Shown: positions 6,641-7,374 of the stretch, piece by piece | Numbering within the stretch: the first letter of the stretch is position 1 | How the letters are laid out: each line of letters begins with the position of its first letter | DNA from: Desulfobacterales bacterium | GTDB lineage: Bacteria > Desulfobacterota > Desulfobacteria > Desulfobacterales > BuS5 | Length of the DNA stretch: 7,374 bases | NCBI GenBank assembly: GCA_020056865.1 | Contig: JAGVGX010000283.1 | Coordinates: 1 to 7,374, forward strand | Direction: 5' to 3' | Made by a program: the position numbers and the translations under genes | Notes under the pieces: generated by a model | What the model saw: only the letters and a program-made list of their open reading frames with translations | The model's database searches: none | What the model was told of the DNA's origin: nothing

Positions 6641-7374
<734 letters not shown>

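Overview
The window looks like core chromosome of a Gram-negative, low-to-moderate-GC anaerobe. The best guess is a Desulfobacterota (former Deltaproteobacteria, Desulfobacterales-type) sulfate reducer. This rests on inference from gene content: a type-3 (archaeal/eukaryal-like) prolyl-tRNA synthetase, a lone FrdA/NadB-type flavoprotein, a long-chain polyprenyl synthase as used for menaquinone, and an exported FlgT/CsgG-like protein. No marker gene fixes the taxon. I see no mobile element, CRISPR array, tRNA or rRNA. No gene-free stretch exceeds about 205 bases.

Left part (plus strand, 1-2239): the 3' part of an endonuclease/exonuclease/phosphatase (EEP) superfamily protein, then 42 bases later a complete 541-aa flavoprotein of the succinate dehydrogenase/fumarate reductase/L-aspartate oxidase superfamily. 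The flavoprotein keeps the FAD-binding and late active-site motifs. It has replaced the His used for covalent FAD and lacks two residues of the usual dicarboxylate site. No iron-sulfur partner is present beside it.

Middle (minus strand, 6443 down to 2302): a tight four-gene run transcribed right to left, rimO - long-chain polyprenyl diphosphate synthase (ispB-like) - exported FlgT/CsgG-like protein of unknown function - pgsA. The first two genes overlap by ATGA. The others are separated by 22 and 44 bases, or overlap if pgsA starts at an upstream TTG. A hairpin with a U-rich tail on the minus strand lies after pgsA, between the two convergent units. The run joins ribosomal protein S12 modification, quinone side-chain synthesis and phosphatidylglycerol synthesis with an uncharacterised exported protein, so a link to the cell envelope or membrane is plausible but unproven.

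Right part (6444-7374): a 203-base AT-rich divergent intergenic region with two back-to-back candidate promoters that share a -35 segment, plus an 18-bp dyad at the predicted start of the rimO-side transcript. It is followed by the 5' two-fifths or so of proS, which runs off the window. No clear new defence or mobile system is visible. The best leads are the active-site-divergent flavoprotein and the FlgT/CsgG-like protein inside a lipid/quinone operon.
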